Shown here in pieces: positions 34,466 through 42,533 of a DNA stretch of 64,000 nt. The notes under the pieces were generated by a model, which saw only the letters and a list, made by a program, of their open reading frames with translations, was not told the DNA's origin and made no database searches. Source of the DNA: Streptomyces olivochromogenes (GTDB taxonomy: Bacteria > Actinomycetota > Actinomycetes > Streptomycetales > Streptomycetaceae); the NCBI RefSeq assembly GCF_001514115.1, contig NZ_KQ948454.1, positions 499,433 through 563,432 on the forward strand. The letters run 5' to 3'. Both the position numbers and the translations under genes were made by a program. Numbering within the stretch: the stretch's first letter is position 1; the number at the start of each line of letters is the position of its first letter.

Positions 34466-35167
34466 ATGCGATCTGCCCGCATGCTCCTCGCCGCCGCGAC
34501 GGCCACGGCCGCCCTCGCGATCGGTGCACCAGGCGCCCTCGCCGCCACGGCGGGTGACGGGGGCCACGACGACTCTTCCTACAGCAAGGAGCAAGACAAG
34601 GAGAGCAAGCACGGCAAGCCGAACGGGGGTGTGCACGCGGGTGGCGGAGCTCTTACCGCCGTGCGTGGTGAAGACTCGAGCGGCAACGACTCCGGCTCCG
34701 GCCGCGGCAAGGGCGACTCGGACTCCGGTGGTGGCAAGGGTGACGACTCCGGCTCCGACCACGGCAAGAAGGGCGGCTCCGACCACGGCAAGGGCGACGA
34801 CTCCGGCTCCGAGCGCGGCGGGCCCCGCGGCGGCATGCACACCGGCGGCGGTGCCCTCAGCGCCGTGCGCAGCAGCGGCGACGACTGGAACAAGGACGAC
34901 GAGAAGTTCGACCCGGAGACCTACAAGGACAAGGGCGACAAGGGCAACGACGACTCGGGTTCCGGCCGTGGCAAGGGCGACTCGGACTCCGGTGGCGGCA
35001 AGGACGACTCGGACTCGGGGCGCGACAAGCCCCGCGGCGGCATGCACACGGGTGGCGGTGCGCTCGCCACGCCGGGTACGACGGCCGGTGGGCTGGCGGC
35101 CCTGGCTCTCGCCGGTGCGGGCGTCTACGTGGTGCGCCGCAAGCGTGCGGCGCACGGCCTGTCCTGA
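34466..35167 (+). CDS. Repeat-bearing cell-surface protein, candidate sortase substrate
   Basis: A 233-residue product with a Sec signal peptide (MRSARMLLAAATATAALAIG, cleavage near ALAATAG). The mature part is a hydrophilic Asp/Ser/Gly/Lys-rich chain. A motif recurs three times: GGVHAGGGALTAVR, GGMHTGGGALSAVR and GGMHTGGGALATPG. The C-terminus is a hydrophobic helix plus basic tail (GLAALALAGAGVYVVRRKRA), the layout of a wall-sorting signal, but no LPxTG or LAxTG is present. A class F sortase gene follows 140 bp downstream, so the two probably work together at the cell surface (inference). Confidence 0.82.
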   Translation: MRSARMLLAAATATAALAIGAPGALAATAGDGGHDDSSYSKEQDKESKHGKPNGGVHAGGGALTAVRGEDSSGNDSGSGRGKGDSDSGGGKGDDSGSDHGKKGGSDHGKGDDSGSERGGPRGGMHTGGGALSAVRSSGDDWNKDDEKFDPETYKDKGDKGNDDSGSGRGKGDSDSGGGKDDSDSGRDKPRGGMHTGGGALATPGTTAGGLAALALAGAGVYVVRRKRAAHGLS

Positions 35168-35306
35168 TCCATGCCTGACGACATAGCAGCCCGGGCCGCC
35201 TCCTGCGCACAGCGTGGCGGCCCGGCTGGTTGCCCCCGTGCCGCGCCGGCTCCGCCGCCGTAATCCAGTGAGTTGTCCCGTACGTGTTCCAGTGAGGTGG
35301 TGCCCG

Positions 35307-35984
35307 ATGGCATCCCGGTTGTCCTCCCCTGTCGAGCCCCAGTCCGTGACGCCGCTCCAGGGCGCGCGGTCCGGCGTGCCGTTGTACGTGTGGTGCGCCG
35401 GAATCCTGGTCCTGGCGCTGAGCCTGTTCGGCGGCCACGGCCGGCCCGCCGACCCCTCCTCCGCCTCCGGCAAGCCGCACGGCGCGGCGGCGCTCGCACC
35501 GTCGTCCTCGGCCCGGCCGCCGGGCAAGCATCTGCCGCGGTCCGAGCCGACGCGGCTGCTCATCCCGAAGATCGACGTGGACGCCCCGTTCACCGAACTG
35601 TCCGTCGACGAATCGGGCAAGCTCCAGCCTCCGGAGGCCGACGACACCAACCTGGTCGGCTGGTACGCCAAGGGCGTGTCCCCCGGTGAAGCGGGTGCCG
35701 CGATCATCGCCGGTCATGTCGACACGACGACCTCTCCGGCCGTCTTCGCCGACCTCAGGGAGTTGCAGATGGGCGACCGGTTCACCGTGAAGAGGGCCGA
35801 CGGGCGCAAGGCCACGTTCGTGGTCGACGACGCCGACACGTTCGCGAAGGACGACTTCCCCGACAAGCGCGTGTACGCCGACACCCGCGACGCCGAGGTC
35901 CGGCTGATCACCTGCGCCGGCGACTACGACCATTCGGCGAAGGACTACACCGAGAACCTGGTGGTCTTCGCCCACCTCGTCTGA
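35307..35984 (+). CDS. Class F sortase
   Basis: A 225-residue membrane-anchored transpeptidase. One N-terminal helix (VPLYVWCAGILVLALSLFG) precedes a sortase barrel. The catalytic His is in IIAGHVDTTTS and the Cys in RLITCAGDYD; a final-strand Arg is not obvious, as the chain ends YTENLVVFAHLV. The core begins at TRLLIPKIDVDAPFTEL, as in class F enzymes. Targets of class F sortases are mostly unknown. The neighbouring repeat-bearing surface protein is the natural candidate. GAGG lies ten bases before the ATG. Confidence 0.92.
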   Translation: MASRLSSPVEPQSVTPLQGARSGVPLYVWCAGILVLALSLFGGHGRPADPSSASGKPHGAAALAPSSSARPPGKHLPRSEPTRLLIPKIDVDAPFTELSVDESGKLQPPEADDTNLVGWYAKGVSPGEAGAAIIAGHVDTTTSPAVFADLRELQMGDRFTVKRADGRKATFVVDDADTFAKDDFPDKRVYADTRDAEVRLITCAGDYDHSAKDYTENLVVFAHLV

Positions 35985-36003
35985 CCTCACGGACCCTGAC
36001 GTG

Positions 36004-36753
36004 TCAGGGGCCCGGGACTCCGTGCTCGCGCAGGGGCCCGACGCGCCAGCCGTGCGTCTCGCAGGTGTCGAGGACGCGGGGCAGGGCGGCGAGGGTGGTG
36101 CGCCAGGAGTCCGGGGCCGAGGTGCAGTCGGAGTCGTGGAGCAGGATGGTGCCGCCGCCGGACAGATCGCGGGTGACGGTGCGGTGGACGGAGTCCGGGG
36201 TGGCCCGTCCGCGCCAGTCCTCGCCCCAGGCCGTCCACAGCGTCGGGGTCAGCCCGAGGCGGCGGCAGGTGAGGTGGGCGGCGGTGTTCATCACCCCGTA
36301 CGGCGGCCGGAACAGCGTGGGCGGGCGGCCGGTGACCTCGGCGACGGCGTCGCGGGCCCGGGCGAGGTCGTCGTACGTGGCGCGCGGGCCGCGCAGCAGC
36401 AGGGGGCGGTGGTGCCAGCCGTGGATGCCGATCTCGTGCCCGGCGGCGGCCATCTCCTTGGCCAGGCCGGGCGAGCGGGCCAGCATCGAGCCCAGCAGGA
36501 AGAAGGTCGCCCGGATGCCCCGGGCGTCCAGCAGTCGCAGGAAGTGCGGGGTGGAGAGGTGGTCGGGCCCGTCGTCGAAGGTGAGTGCGACATGGTCGGG
36601 GCGGCCGCGGCCGGCGAGGCGGGGCATGGCCCGGTTGCGCAGCGGTCCGAAGGTGGAGATCACCGGCGCGGCGTGCGCGGCGGCGAGCGCGGGCAGGGCG
36701 ATCGCCCCGGCCCGCCGAACGGTACGGGTCAACTGGCCCGGGTCTGACCTCAT
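36004..36753 (-). CDS. Polysaccharide deacetylase (NodB homology)
   Basis: A 249-residue enzyme with a complete NodB domain. Motif 1 is VALTFDDGPD, motif 2 is GHEIGIHGWHH (metal-binding HxxxH), motif 3 is RPPYG, and motif 5 contains ILLHD. These keep the metal triad and catalytic base, unlike the lipoprotein at 25.3 kb. It should remove acetyl groups from a GlcNAc-containing polymer. The start overlaps the glycosyltransferase stop (ATGA), so both act in one envelope pathway. Confidence 0.93.
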   Translation of the reverse strand: MRSDPGQLTRTVRRAGAIALPALAAAHAAPVISTFGPLRNRAMPRLAGRGRPDHVALTFDDGPDHLSTPHFLRLLDARGIRATFFLLGSMLARSPGLAKEMAAAGHEIGIHGWHHRPLLLRGPRATYDDLARARDAVAEVTGRPPTLFRPPYGVMNTAAHLTCRRLGLTPTLWTAWGEDWRGRATPDSVHRTVTRDLSGGGTILLHDSDCTSAPDSWRTTLAALPRVLDTCETHGWRVGPLREHGVPGP

Positions 36754-38297
36754 CGGTCGTCGTCCTCCAGGTAGTGGGTGAGCGCACCGAAGTGATGGCC
36801 GGGGGACTCCCCGTAGGCGTAGGCGAGCGGGGCGCCGACACCGAGGGAGAGGGTGGCCGCGACGGCGGCGACCATGAGGACCGTACGGCGCCGGGCCTGC
36901 CGTGACCTGGCGGCGAACCGCCCGGCAACGGGGAGGCGCAGCGCCTCGACCGGTACGGCGGTCGACGCGTCGGCCGGTACGGCGGTCGGGAGTCCGGACG
37001 CGTCGAAGTCGACGGCGGCCCGCGCGGCGACCGGCCGCCCAGGCCTCGCGGGCCGAACGCCGGCCCGGGGTCCGGGAGTCCCGGCGCGGCCGTCGGCCGG
37101 GCGGCGCTGGGACGGAATGGTGGCCGTGGACAGGTCCGGTGTCCCGGCGGGTAGCGCGGTCGGGGAACTCTGACGGCCCGGGCGTACGGCGGACAGCGGG
37201 CTGTGGGCCATCGCGGTGACGGCCGGTACGGGACCGGGGGCCGTGGTGAACAGGGCCAGGCCCGCCTCGCGTTGCGCCCGGCCGCGCGGGCCGTGGAGGA
37301 GTTCGGTCAGGGTCGGCGCCAACCGGTCCGGCTCGCGGATCCAGGGGGCGAGGCCCGCCTCGTCGAGCGCGGCGGCGTTGGTCCGGCCGTGCCCGGGTAT
37401 GCAGCGGTAGCTGACGACCGGGAGTCCGCCCGCGAGCGCCTCCAGCGAGGTGAGCCCGCCCGCGTTCTGCACGAGGACGTCGCACGCGTGCATCAGGCCG
37501 GGCATGTCGTCCACCCAGCCGTGCACATGGGCGATGCCGTCCGCGCGCAGCCGTTCGGCCAGCGCGTGATTGCGCCCGCAGACCACGACCGGCAGCGCGA
37601 CCCCGGTGCCGAGGATCTCCGCGGCGGCCTCCCGGACGGGCCCGACTCCCCACGAGCCCGCGACCAGCAGGGCGAGCGGTGTGTCCGGGGGAAGGCCGAA
37701 ACGGGTGCGGGCGGCACGCCGTTCGCCCTCGTCGGCGGGGGTGAAGCGCGGGTCGGTCATCGGGCCGGTCACGGTGACGCCCGCCGCGCCCTGCTCGTGC
37801 GCCTGGGCGGCGGGTATCGCGTGGGCGGCAAGGTGGGCGTCGATGCCGGGCGCCACCCACAGGGAGTGGACGGAGAAGTCGGTGAGGTAGGTCAGGGCCG
37901 GTATCGCGAGCCGGCCGCGCAGCCGCAGGGCGCCGAGGACCTGGCTCGCTCCGGGGTAGGTCGAGACGACCGCGCGGGTGTCGGGGGTGACGGTGGCGAG
38001 GGTGCGTCGTTCGGCGCCGCGCAGCAGGGCCCGTACGGCGGGGTTGGGCCGTCGTTCGTGCTCGGTGGCGGCGTAGATGCGCTGGTAGCCCGCGGGGGCC
38101 CAGGTCAGCAGCCGGAGGTAGGCGCCGGAGAGCAGCTTTCCGATGCGGGCGGGCAGCAGGTCGAGGAAGTCGTGGCGGTCGACGAGGAAGCCCGCCGCCG
38201 TGAGGTGGCGGGTGAGTTCGGTGGCGGCGCCGTCGTGCCCGGCCCCCATGCTCGCGGAGATGACGGTGATGCGGGTGGGACTGTCGGAGTGGAGCAC
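36750..38297 (-). CDS. MGDG-synthase/MurG-like glycosyltransferase with C-terminal membrane helix
   Basis: A 515-residue GT-B protein. Residues about 8-30 show ITVISASMGAGHDGAATELT, the N-terminal motif of monogalactosyldiacylglycerol synthases. VDDMPGLMHACDVLVQNAGG and the SLEALAGGLPVVSYRCIPGHG stretch form the nucleotide-sugar site. After residue 340 comes a Pro/Ala/Arg-rich linker of about 120 residues, a hydrophobic helix (VLMVAAVAATLSLGVGAPLAYA) and an acidic end. That tail is not part of the usual enzyme. It is coupled to a deacetylase, so a glycolipid or wall-polymer role is likely. The start is a GTG about ten bases after GGAGG. Confidence 0.88.
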   Translation of the reverse strand: MLHSDSPTRITVISASMGAGHDGAATELTRHLTAAGFLVDRHDFLDLLPARIGKLLSGAYLRLLTWAPAGYQRIYAATEHERRPNPAVRALLRGAERRTLATVTPDTRAVVSTYPGASQVLGALRLRGRLAIPALTYLTDFSVHSLWVAPGIDAHLAAHAIPAAQAHEQGAAGVTVTGPMTDPRFTPADEGERRAARTRFGLPPDTPLALLVAGSWGVGPVREAAAEILGTGVALPVVVCGRNHALAERLRADGIAHVHGWVDDMPGLMHACDVLVQNAGGLTSLEALAGGLPVVSYRCIPGHGRTNAAALDEAGLAPWIREPDRLAPTLTELLHGPRGRAQREAGLALFTTAPGPVPAVTAMAHSPLSAVRPGRQSSPTALPAGTPDLSTATIPSQRRPADGRAGTPGPRAGVRPARPGRPVAARAAVDFDASGLPTAVPADASTAVPVEALRLPVAGRFAARSRQARRRTVLMVAAVAATLSLGVGAPLAYAYGESPGHHFGALTHYLEDDDR

Positions 38298-38352
38298 AGC
38301 GGATCAGCCTCCAGAGTGGTGAGGGCATGACGGGGGACGTCACCGACTCGCC

Positions 38353-38397
38353 GGAACAAAGGCGAAGGGAACAAAGGCGAAGGAAACGAACGCAGGG
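38353..38397. repeat. 15-bp tandem repeat, two perfect and one degenerate unit
   Basis: GGAACAAAGGCGAAG is repeated at 38353-38367 and 38368-38382, followed by a diverged unit. It lies in the leader of the glycosyltransferase gene, downstream of uppP. Confidence 0.8.
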
Positions 38398-38467
38398 AGC
38401 GACCGAGGTCGCGGCCACCGGCGCCGGCGCTGCGGGCCGACTCGGCGGTGAGGTGTCGAGCACGCGA

Positions 38468-38512
38468 GCGTTGAGCGCTCAGGTGTTGAACACTCAGGCG
38501 TTGAGCACTCCC
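38468..38512. repeat. Three 15-bp semi-palindromic units overlapping the uppP stop
   Basis: GCGTTGAGCGCTCAG, GTGTTGAACACTCAG and GCGTTGAGCACTCCC lie in tandem. Each unit is itself nearly palindromic (GAGCGCTC is perfect). The uppP stop codon lies inside the second unit, so the last five codons come from the repeat. Confidence 0.8.
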
Positions 38513-39330
38513 GCGCCCAGCAGCCCGAGAAGCAGCACGCCGACGACAATCCTGTAGATCACGAAGGCGTTGAAGGAGTGCTTGGCGACGAACTTCAGCA
38601 GCCAGGAGATCGACGCGTAGGCGACGACGAAGGAGACGGCGGTGCCGACGGCCAGCGGTACGGCGCCCACCCCCGCGCCGACGGCGTCCTTCAGCTCGTA
38701 CAGACCGGCGCCGGTGAGGGCGGGGATGCCGAGGAAGAAGGAGAGGCGCGTGGCGGCGACCCGGTCCAGGTCGAGGACGAGCGCGGTGGACATCGTGGCG
38801 CCGGAGCGCGAGAAGCCCGGGAAGAGCAGGGCGAGGATCTGTGAACAGCCCACCAGCATCGCGTCCTTGAAGGTGGTGTCGTCCTCGCCGCGCTTGTGGC
38901 GTCCCATCTGGTCCGCCGCCCACATCGCGCCACTGCCGACGATCAGCGAGACGGCGACCACCCAGAGGGAGCCGAGTGCCCCGTCGATGAGCGGCTTGGC
39001 GGCGAGGCCCACGATCACGATCGGGACGGTGGCGTAGATGACCCACCACGCGAACTTGTAGTCGTGATGCTGCCGTTCCTCGCGGTCGCGCAGCCCCCGG
39101 CCCCACGCCGAGACGATCCGCACGATGTCCTTGAAGAAGTACACGAGCACGGCGGCGATCGCGCCGACCTGGATGACGGCGGTGAAGCCGACCACGGCCG
39201 TGTCGTCGACCGGGATGTTCATCAGCCCCTCGGTGATCTTGAGGTGGCCGGTGGAGGAGACGGGGAGGAACTCGGTCACTCCCTCGACGACTCCCAGTAC
39301 GACGGCCTGGCCGACGCTGATAACACTCAT
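38494..39330 (-). CDS. uppP: Undecaprenyl-diphosphatase UppP (BacA)
   Basis: A 278-residue polytopic membrane enzyme that recycles undecaprenyl diphosphate, the lipid carrier for wall polymers. The two catalytic regions are EGVTEFLPVSSTGHLKI near the N-terminus and LLFPGFSRSGATMSTALVL in the middle. About eight membrane helices are present. I chose the ATG giving MSVISVGQAVV; MDPM three codons upstream is also possible. It lies upstream of the glycosyltransferase and deacetylase genes on the same strand, consistent with an envelope block. Confidence 0.95.
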   Translation of the reverse strand: MSVISVGQAVVLGVVEGVTEFLPVSSTGHLKITEGLMNIPVDDTAVVGFTAVIQVGAIAAVLVYFFKDIVRIVSAWGRGLRDREERQHHDYKFAWWVIYATVPIVIVGLAAKPLIDGALGSLWVVAVSLIVGSGAMWAADQMGRHKRGEDDTTFKDAMLVGCSQILALLFPGFSRSGATMSTALVLDLDRVAATRLSFFLGIPALTGAGLYELKDAVGAGVGAVPLAVGTAVSFVVAYASISWLLKFVAKHSFNAFVIYRIVVGVLLLGLLGAGVLNA

Positions 39331-39420
39331 GGGATCCATCTCTGCGGTGAACGGGGCGAGCACGTGTCCCCCGGGGCACGGGCGCACGGCGACACATGGC
39401 AGACTCGGACCACGGCAGCA

Positions 39421-39463
39421 TTTACACCGCCGTAGAAGCTCAAGTTTTACACGACTGTAGAAG
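39421..39463 (+). promoter_or_regulatory. Tandem BlaI/CopY-type operators
   Basis: TTTACACCGCCGTAGAAG (39421-39438) and TTTACACGACTGTAGAAG (39446-39463) are two copies of one site, 25 bp apart. The second has the classic TACA-N4-TGTA symmetry of BlaI/MecI/CopY operators. They end nine bases before the BlaI-like GTG start, so they imply autoregulation. The first copy is also close to the uppP upstream region. Confidence 0.82.
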
Positions 39464-39471
39464 ATGGACGG

Positions 39472-39885
39472 GTGAACGACAAACCCATGGGCCTCGATTC
39501 ACGCGATTCACAGGCTCGGGGCTCCAAGCGGGCCAACGGCGAGCGGGAGTCCGAGATCCTCGGCGTACTCCAGCAGGCCGAGGCCGCGCTCACCCCGGGC
39601 GAGGTCGCCGAACGGCTCGGGGGCGAGCTGACGTACAGCAGCGTGGTCACGATCCTCACCCGGATGCACACCAAGCAGCTGCTCACCCGCACCCGGCGCG
39701 GACGGGCGTACGCCTACGCGCCCGTGACCGACGACCCCGGGTTCGCCGCCCGCCGGATGCGCACCGTGCTCGAGGAGCGCCCCGACCGCGAGGCGGTGCT
39801 CGCCCGCTTCGCCGACAGCCTGTCCGACACCGACGCGGACCTGCTGCGCCACCTGCTGGGACCCGACGCGGACCCCGACCGGTAG
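39472..39885 (+). CDS. BlaI/MecI/CopY-family repressor
   Basis: A 137-residue repressor. The winged helix is GERESEILGVLQQAEAALTP, EVAERLGGELTYSSVVTILT and RMHTKQLLTRTRRGRAYAY. The C-terminal dimerisation part holds the region cleaved in BlaI-type proteins. Two operators lie directly upstream. The next gene encodes an M56 metalloprotease, giving a BlaI-BlaR1-like pair. In actinomycetes these pairs are widespread, and inducers other than beta-lactams have been described. Confidence 0.93.
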   Translation: MNDKPMGLDSRDSQARGSKRANGERESEILGVLQQAEAALTPGEVAERLGGELTYSSVVTILTRMHTKQLLTRTRRGRAYAYAPVTDDPGFAARRMRTVLEERPDREAVLARFADSLSDTDADLLRHLLGPDADPDR

Positions 39886-39903
39886 GACAAGGAGCCCGCC
39901 CGG

Positions 39904-40908
39904 ATGCGTATCGCCGTCTATCTGCCGCTGCTGCTGTCCGTGATCGCGCCTCTCGGCGCCCGCCCGCTCTCCGAACGCTGCGAACCACGCCTGGCCACCT
40001 GGCTGCTCACCGCCTCCGCGCTGATCCTGGGCGTCGCGACCACCATCTCGCTGGGCCTCCTGGCGATCACCGGCCTGATAGGCGTCCCGTTCCTCGCCGG
40101 CCTCGGCCACTGGTCGGCCCGCACCGCGCAGATCAACGACCCCGCCGAACCGCCGGTCGCGCTCCTCGCCGGCCTCCTGCTCGGCGGCGCGCTGCTGACC
40201 GCGGCGCGGATGCTGTGGCGCCGGGCCCGCTCCATCGCCTCCGCCATCTGGGACGCCGCGTGCATGCCCACGCCGGACGGGCTCGTCATCGTCGAGGACG
40301 AGGCGCCGGACGCGTACGCGCTGCCGGGGCTGCCGGGGCGGGTCGTCGTCTCCACCGGCATGCTGCGCACCCTGGACAAGGCCGAGCACGACATCCTGCT
40401 CGCCCACGAGCGCGCCCATCTCGCCGCCCACCACTATCTGTTCGTGGCCCTCGCCGGCCTGGGCGCCGCCGCCAACCCCCTGCTGCGGCCCTTCGCCACC
40501 GCCGTCACCTACACCGTGGAACGCTGGGCCGACGAACAGGCCGCCCGCGCCACCGGCGACCGCCGCCGGGTCGCCCGCGCGGTCGGCAAGGCGGCCCTGG
40601 CCGCCCACGGCGCCCCCGCGCCCCGCCTCTCCACCCTCGGATTCCGCGGCGTCCTCGGCCGACGCGGACCACTCGCCGGCGCGGGCCCGGTCCCCCGCCG
40701 GGTCGCCGCCCTCCTCGCCCCGCCCCTCACCCGCCGTCCGGGGCTCACCCTCGTCACCACGGCGTGCCTGGCCCTCACCATGGTGTCGACCGTCGCCGCC
40801 ACCCACGACCTGCACGACCTCCTCGAAGTGGTCGGCATCGCCGACCACCACGGCCCGCACCACCTCGACCCGGACAGGTCGAACCACACCGCCTCGCCCT
40901 TCGGCTGA
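39904..40908 (+). CDS. M56-family membrane metalloprotease (BlaR1-like, no sensor domain)
   Basis: A 334-residue protein. It has about four membrane helices, with a zinc-protease motif HERAH in ILLAHERAHLAAHHYLF (about residue 178) and a likely third ligand in VERWADEQAAR. BlaR1 and MecR1 carry a penicillin-binding sensor after the last helix. Here the protein ends with a short His/Asp-rich tail (DLHDLLEVVGIADHHGPHHL) that might bind metal instead. It presumably cleaves or inactivates the BlaI-like repressor. It lies 18 bp after the repressor gene. Confidence 0.9.
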   Translation: MRIAVYLPLLLSVIAPLGARPLSERCEPRLATWLLTASALILGVATTISLGLLAITGLIGVPFLAGLGHWSARTAQINDPAEPPVALLAGLLLGGALLTAARMLWRRARSIASAIWDAACMPTPDGLVIVEDEAPDAYALPGLPGRVVVSTGMLRTLDKAEHDILLAHERAHLAAHHYLFVALAGLGAAANPLLRPFATAVTYTVERWADEQAARATGDRRRVARAVGKAALAAHGAPAPRLSTLGFRGVLGRRGPLAGAGPVPRRVAALLAPPLTRRPGLTLVTTACLALTMVSTVAATHDLHDLLEVVGIADHHGPHHLDPDRSNHTASPFG

Positions 40909-40982
40909 ACCGGCCCCTCGTACAGGACGGCCGGACAGGCCCTGGGCGTACGCTGAGAGAAAACGGGGAAAAGGGGCGGGCC

Positions 40983-41756
40983 ATGACGAGTCGTTTGCTG
41001 ATGCCGTACCGACGTGCGGGAGGCGACCCGGTCGCCCCGGGGACCGAACCCGTACCCGGCTCCACGCGCCCCACCCCCATCCTCGACTGGACCCACCCGA
41101 CCGTCACCGCCCTCGTCGAGCGGATCCCCACCGAGGACACCGCCCGCGACTCACTCCGCGTGGCACACGGGATCATCGCGCGTGAGGTGCGCCCGGTGTA
41201 CTCCGTGGACGACCTGCGGAGCACCTCGCGGACGCTGACGCTCGGGCGGGGCTCGTGCAGCCAGCGGATGGCGGTGCTGGAGGCCGTCGCACGGGCCATC
41301 GCCGTACCCACGCGCGTGCGGGGCCTGCTCGTCGACGGAGTCTTCTGGTATCCACGCTTCCCCCGGCTCAAGCCGCTGGTCCCGGAACGGGTCCTGCTCG
41401 CGTGGCCCGAGTTCCTGCTGGACGGCGACTGGGTACCGATCGCCGAGCTGTTCGGAAGCCCGGAGGAGATGAGCTCGGCCTCCGGCGGCTTCACCAACAA
41501 GGGTGGCGAGACCCTCTTCGACGCCGTGGCCCGTACGGCGGTCGACTGGGACGGCCACGCCGCCGCGAGCTGCGACGGCGGCCCGGGAGCCGTCTGCGAC
41601 CTGTCCGGCCATCTCCGCCTCGACCTCGGTCACTTCACCTCCCGCGACGAACTCTTCGCCCGCCACGGCCAGACCCTGTGCCTCCCGGCCCGCACCCTCG
41701 CGGAGCCGGTGCTCGGTCGATGGGCCGCGGGAGGCCGGGCCGCCCGGCCCGCGTAG
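40983..41756 (+). CDS. Transglutaminase-like domain protein
   Basis: A 257-residue protein with a transglutaminase-like core. The catalytic Cys is in RGSCSQRMAVLEAVARAIA, and the following PTRVRGLLVDG stretch is the strand that precedes the His/Asp part (FLLDGDWVPIAELFG in this family). Such proteins can be cysteine proteases, transferases or inactive. The C-terminal third (LDLGHFTSRDELFARHGQT) is unique to the group. Function and substrate are unknown. The gene is 74 bp after the M56 gene and may share its transcript. Confidence 0.8.
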   Translation: MTSRLLMPYRRAGGDPVAPGTEPVPGSTRPTPILDWTHPTVTALVERIPTEDTARDSLRVAHGIIAREVRPVYSVDDLRSTSRTLTLGRGSCSQRMAVLEAVARAIAVPTRVRGLLVDGVFWYPRFPRLKPLVPERVLLAWPEFLLDGDWVPIAELFGSPEEMSSASGGFTNKGGETLFDAVARTAVDWDGHAAASCDGGPGAVCDLSGHLRLDLGHFTSRDELFARHGQTLCLPARTLAEPVLGRWAAGGRAARPA

Positions 41757-41856
41757 CGGCGGGCCGACGCTTCTTGTCGCATCCTTGACGCCCAAGTCAT
41801 CAGAGACCCGTCAAGGCATGCTGCCTGCGACCTCCCCGGTCTCTACCGTCGGTCGT

Positions 41857-42420
41857 ATGGAACGCCGCAACCGCCGCGACAACGCGCGCACCGCGGTCGA
41901 CGCACCGGCCCCGCCCTCGGCGGAAGTCGCGCGCGACCGCCTCTGGGCCCAGGACGTACGCAGTTCGATCCGCTGCGCGGCCGTGCTGCTCGCCCTTCTC
42001 CTCCTCATCGACTGGGGAGTCGGCACCCTCTCCGCGCCACGCGCCACCCTGTGGGCCGCGCTCGCGGTGCTGCTGTTTCTCGTGCTGTACCCCACCCGGG
42101 TCTCCGCGGGCGAGGGCTGGCTGGTCTCGCGCGGGCTGCTGCGCGCGCGGCTGGTCCGCACCGACCACCTGGTGTCGGTGCGCTGCCTCGACGGAGTCGG
42201 CCAGCGGCTCGTACTGCGGGACACGTTCGGCGCGCGCGTCGAGATCGACCCCCGGGTCCTGGTCGCCAATCCGCCGCTGTGGCGCCGCCTCGACGAGGAC
42301 GCGCGCCTGTCCGCCCTGCGCTCCACGCTCTCGTGCGGGGAGACCGCGCTGCACCGCGTCTCGGAGCGGATCGACCGCGAGACGGCACTGACGGTCTTCA
42401 AGGTGTCGGGGCTGGAGTGA
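41857..42420 (+). CDS. PH-domain-like membrane protein
   Basis: A 187-residue protein. Two adjacent helices (SIRCAAVLLALLLLIDWGVG, ATLWAALAVLLFLVLYP) are followed by a bacterial PH-like domain (GEGWLVSRGLLRARLVRTDHL, VSVRCLDGVGQRLVLRD). This is a common small actinomycete layout of unknown role. The first 30 residues are charged. The ATG follows a spaced GTC-rich leader; the upstream frame is open across the transglutaminase gene in another phase. Confidence 0.82.
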   Translation: MERRNRRDNARTAVDAPAPPSAEVARDRLWAQDVRSSIRCAAVLLALLLLIDWGVGTLSAPRATLWAALAVLLFLVLYPTRVSAGEGWLVSRGLLRARLVRTDHLVSVRCLDGVGQRLVLRDTFGARVEIDPRVLVANPPLWRRLDEDARLSALRSTLSCGETALHRVSERIDRETALTVFKVSGLE

Positions 42421-42533
42421 GCGAGGGGTCGTGCGGAGCGGGACCCGTGCCCGCCCTCGCCGACCTGGTGAGGAGCGGCCCGGAGTGAGTGTCGGGCCCC
42501 CTCCCGGCCCCTCCCCCGGCTTACCCTCCGCCC

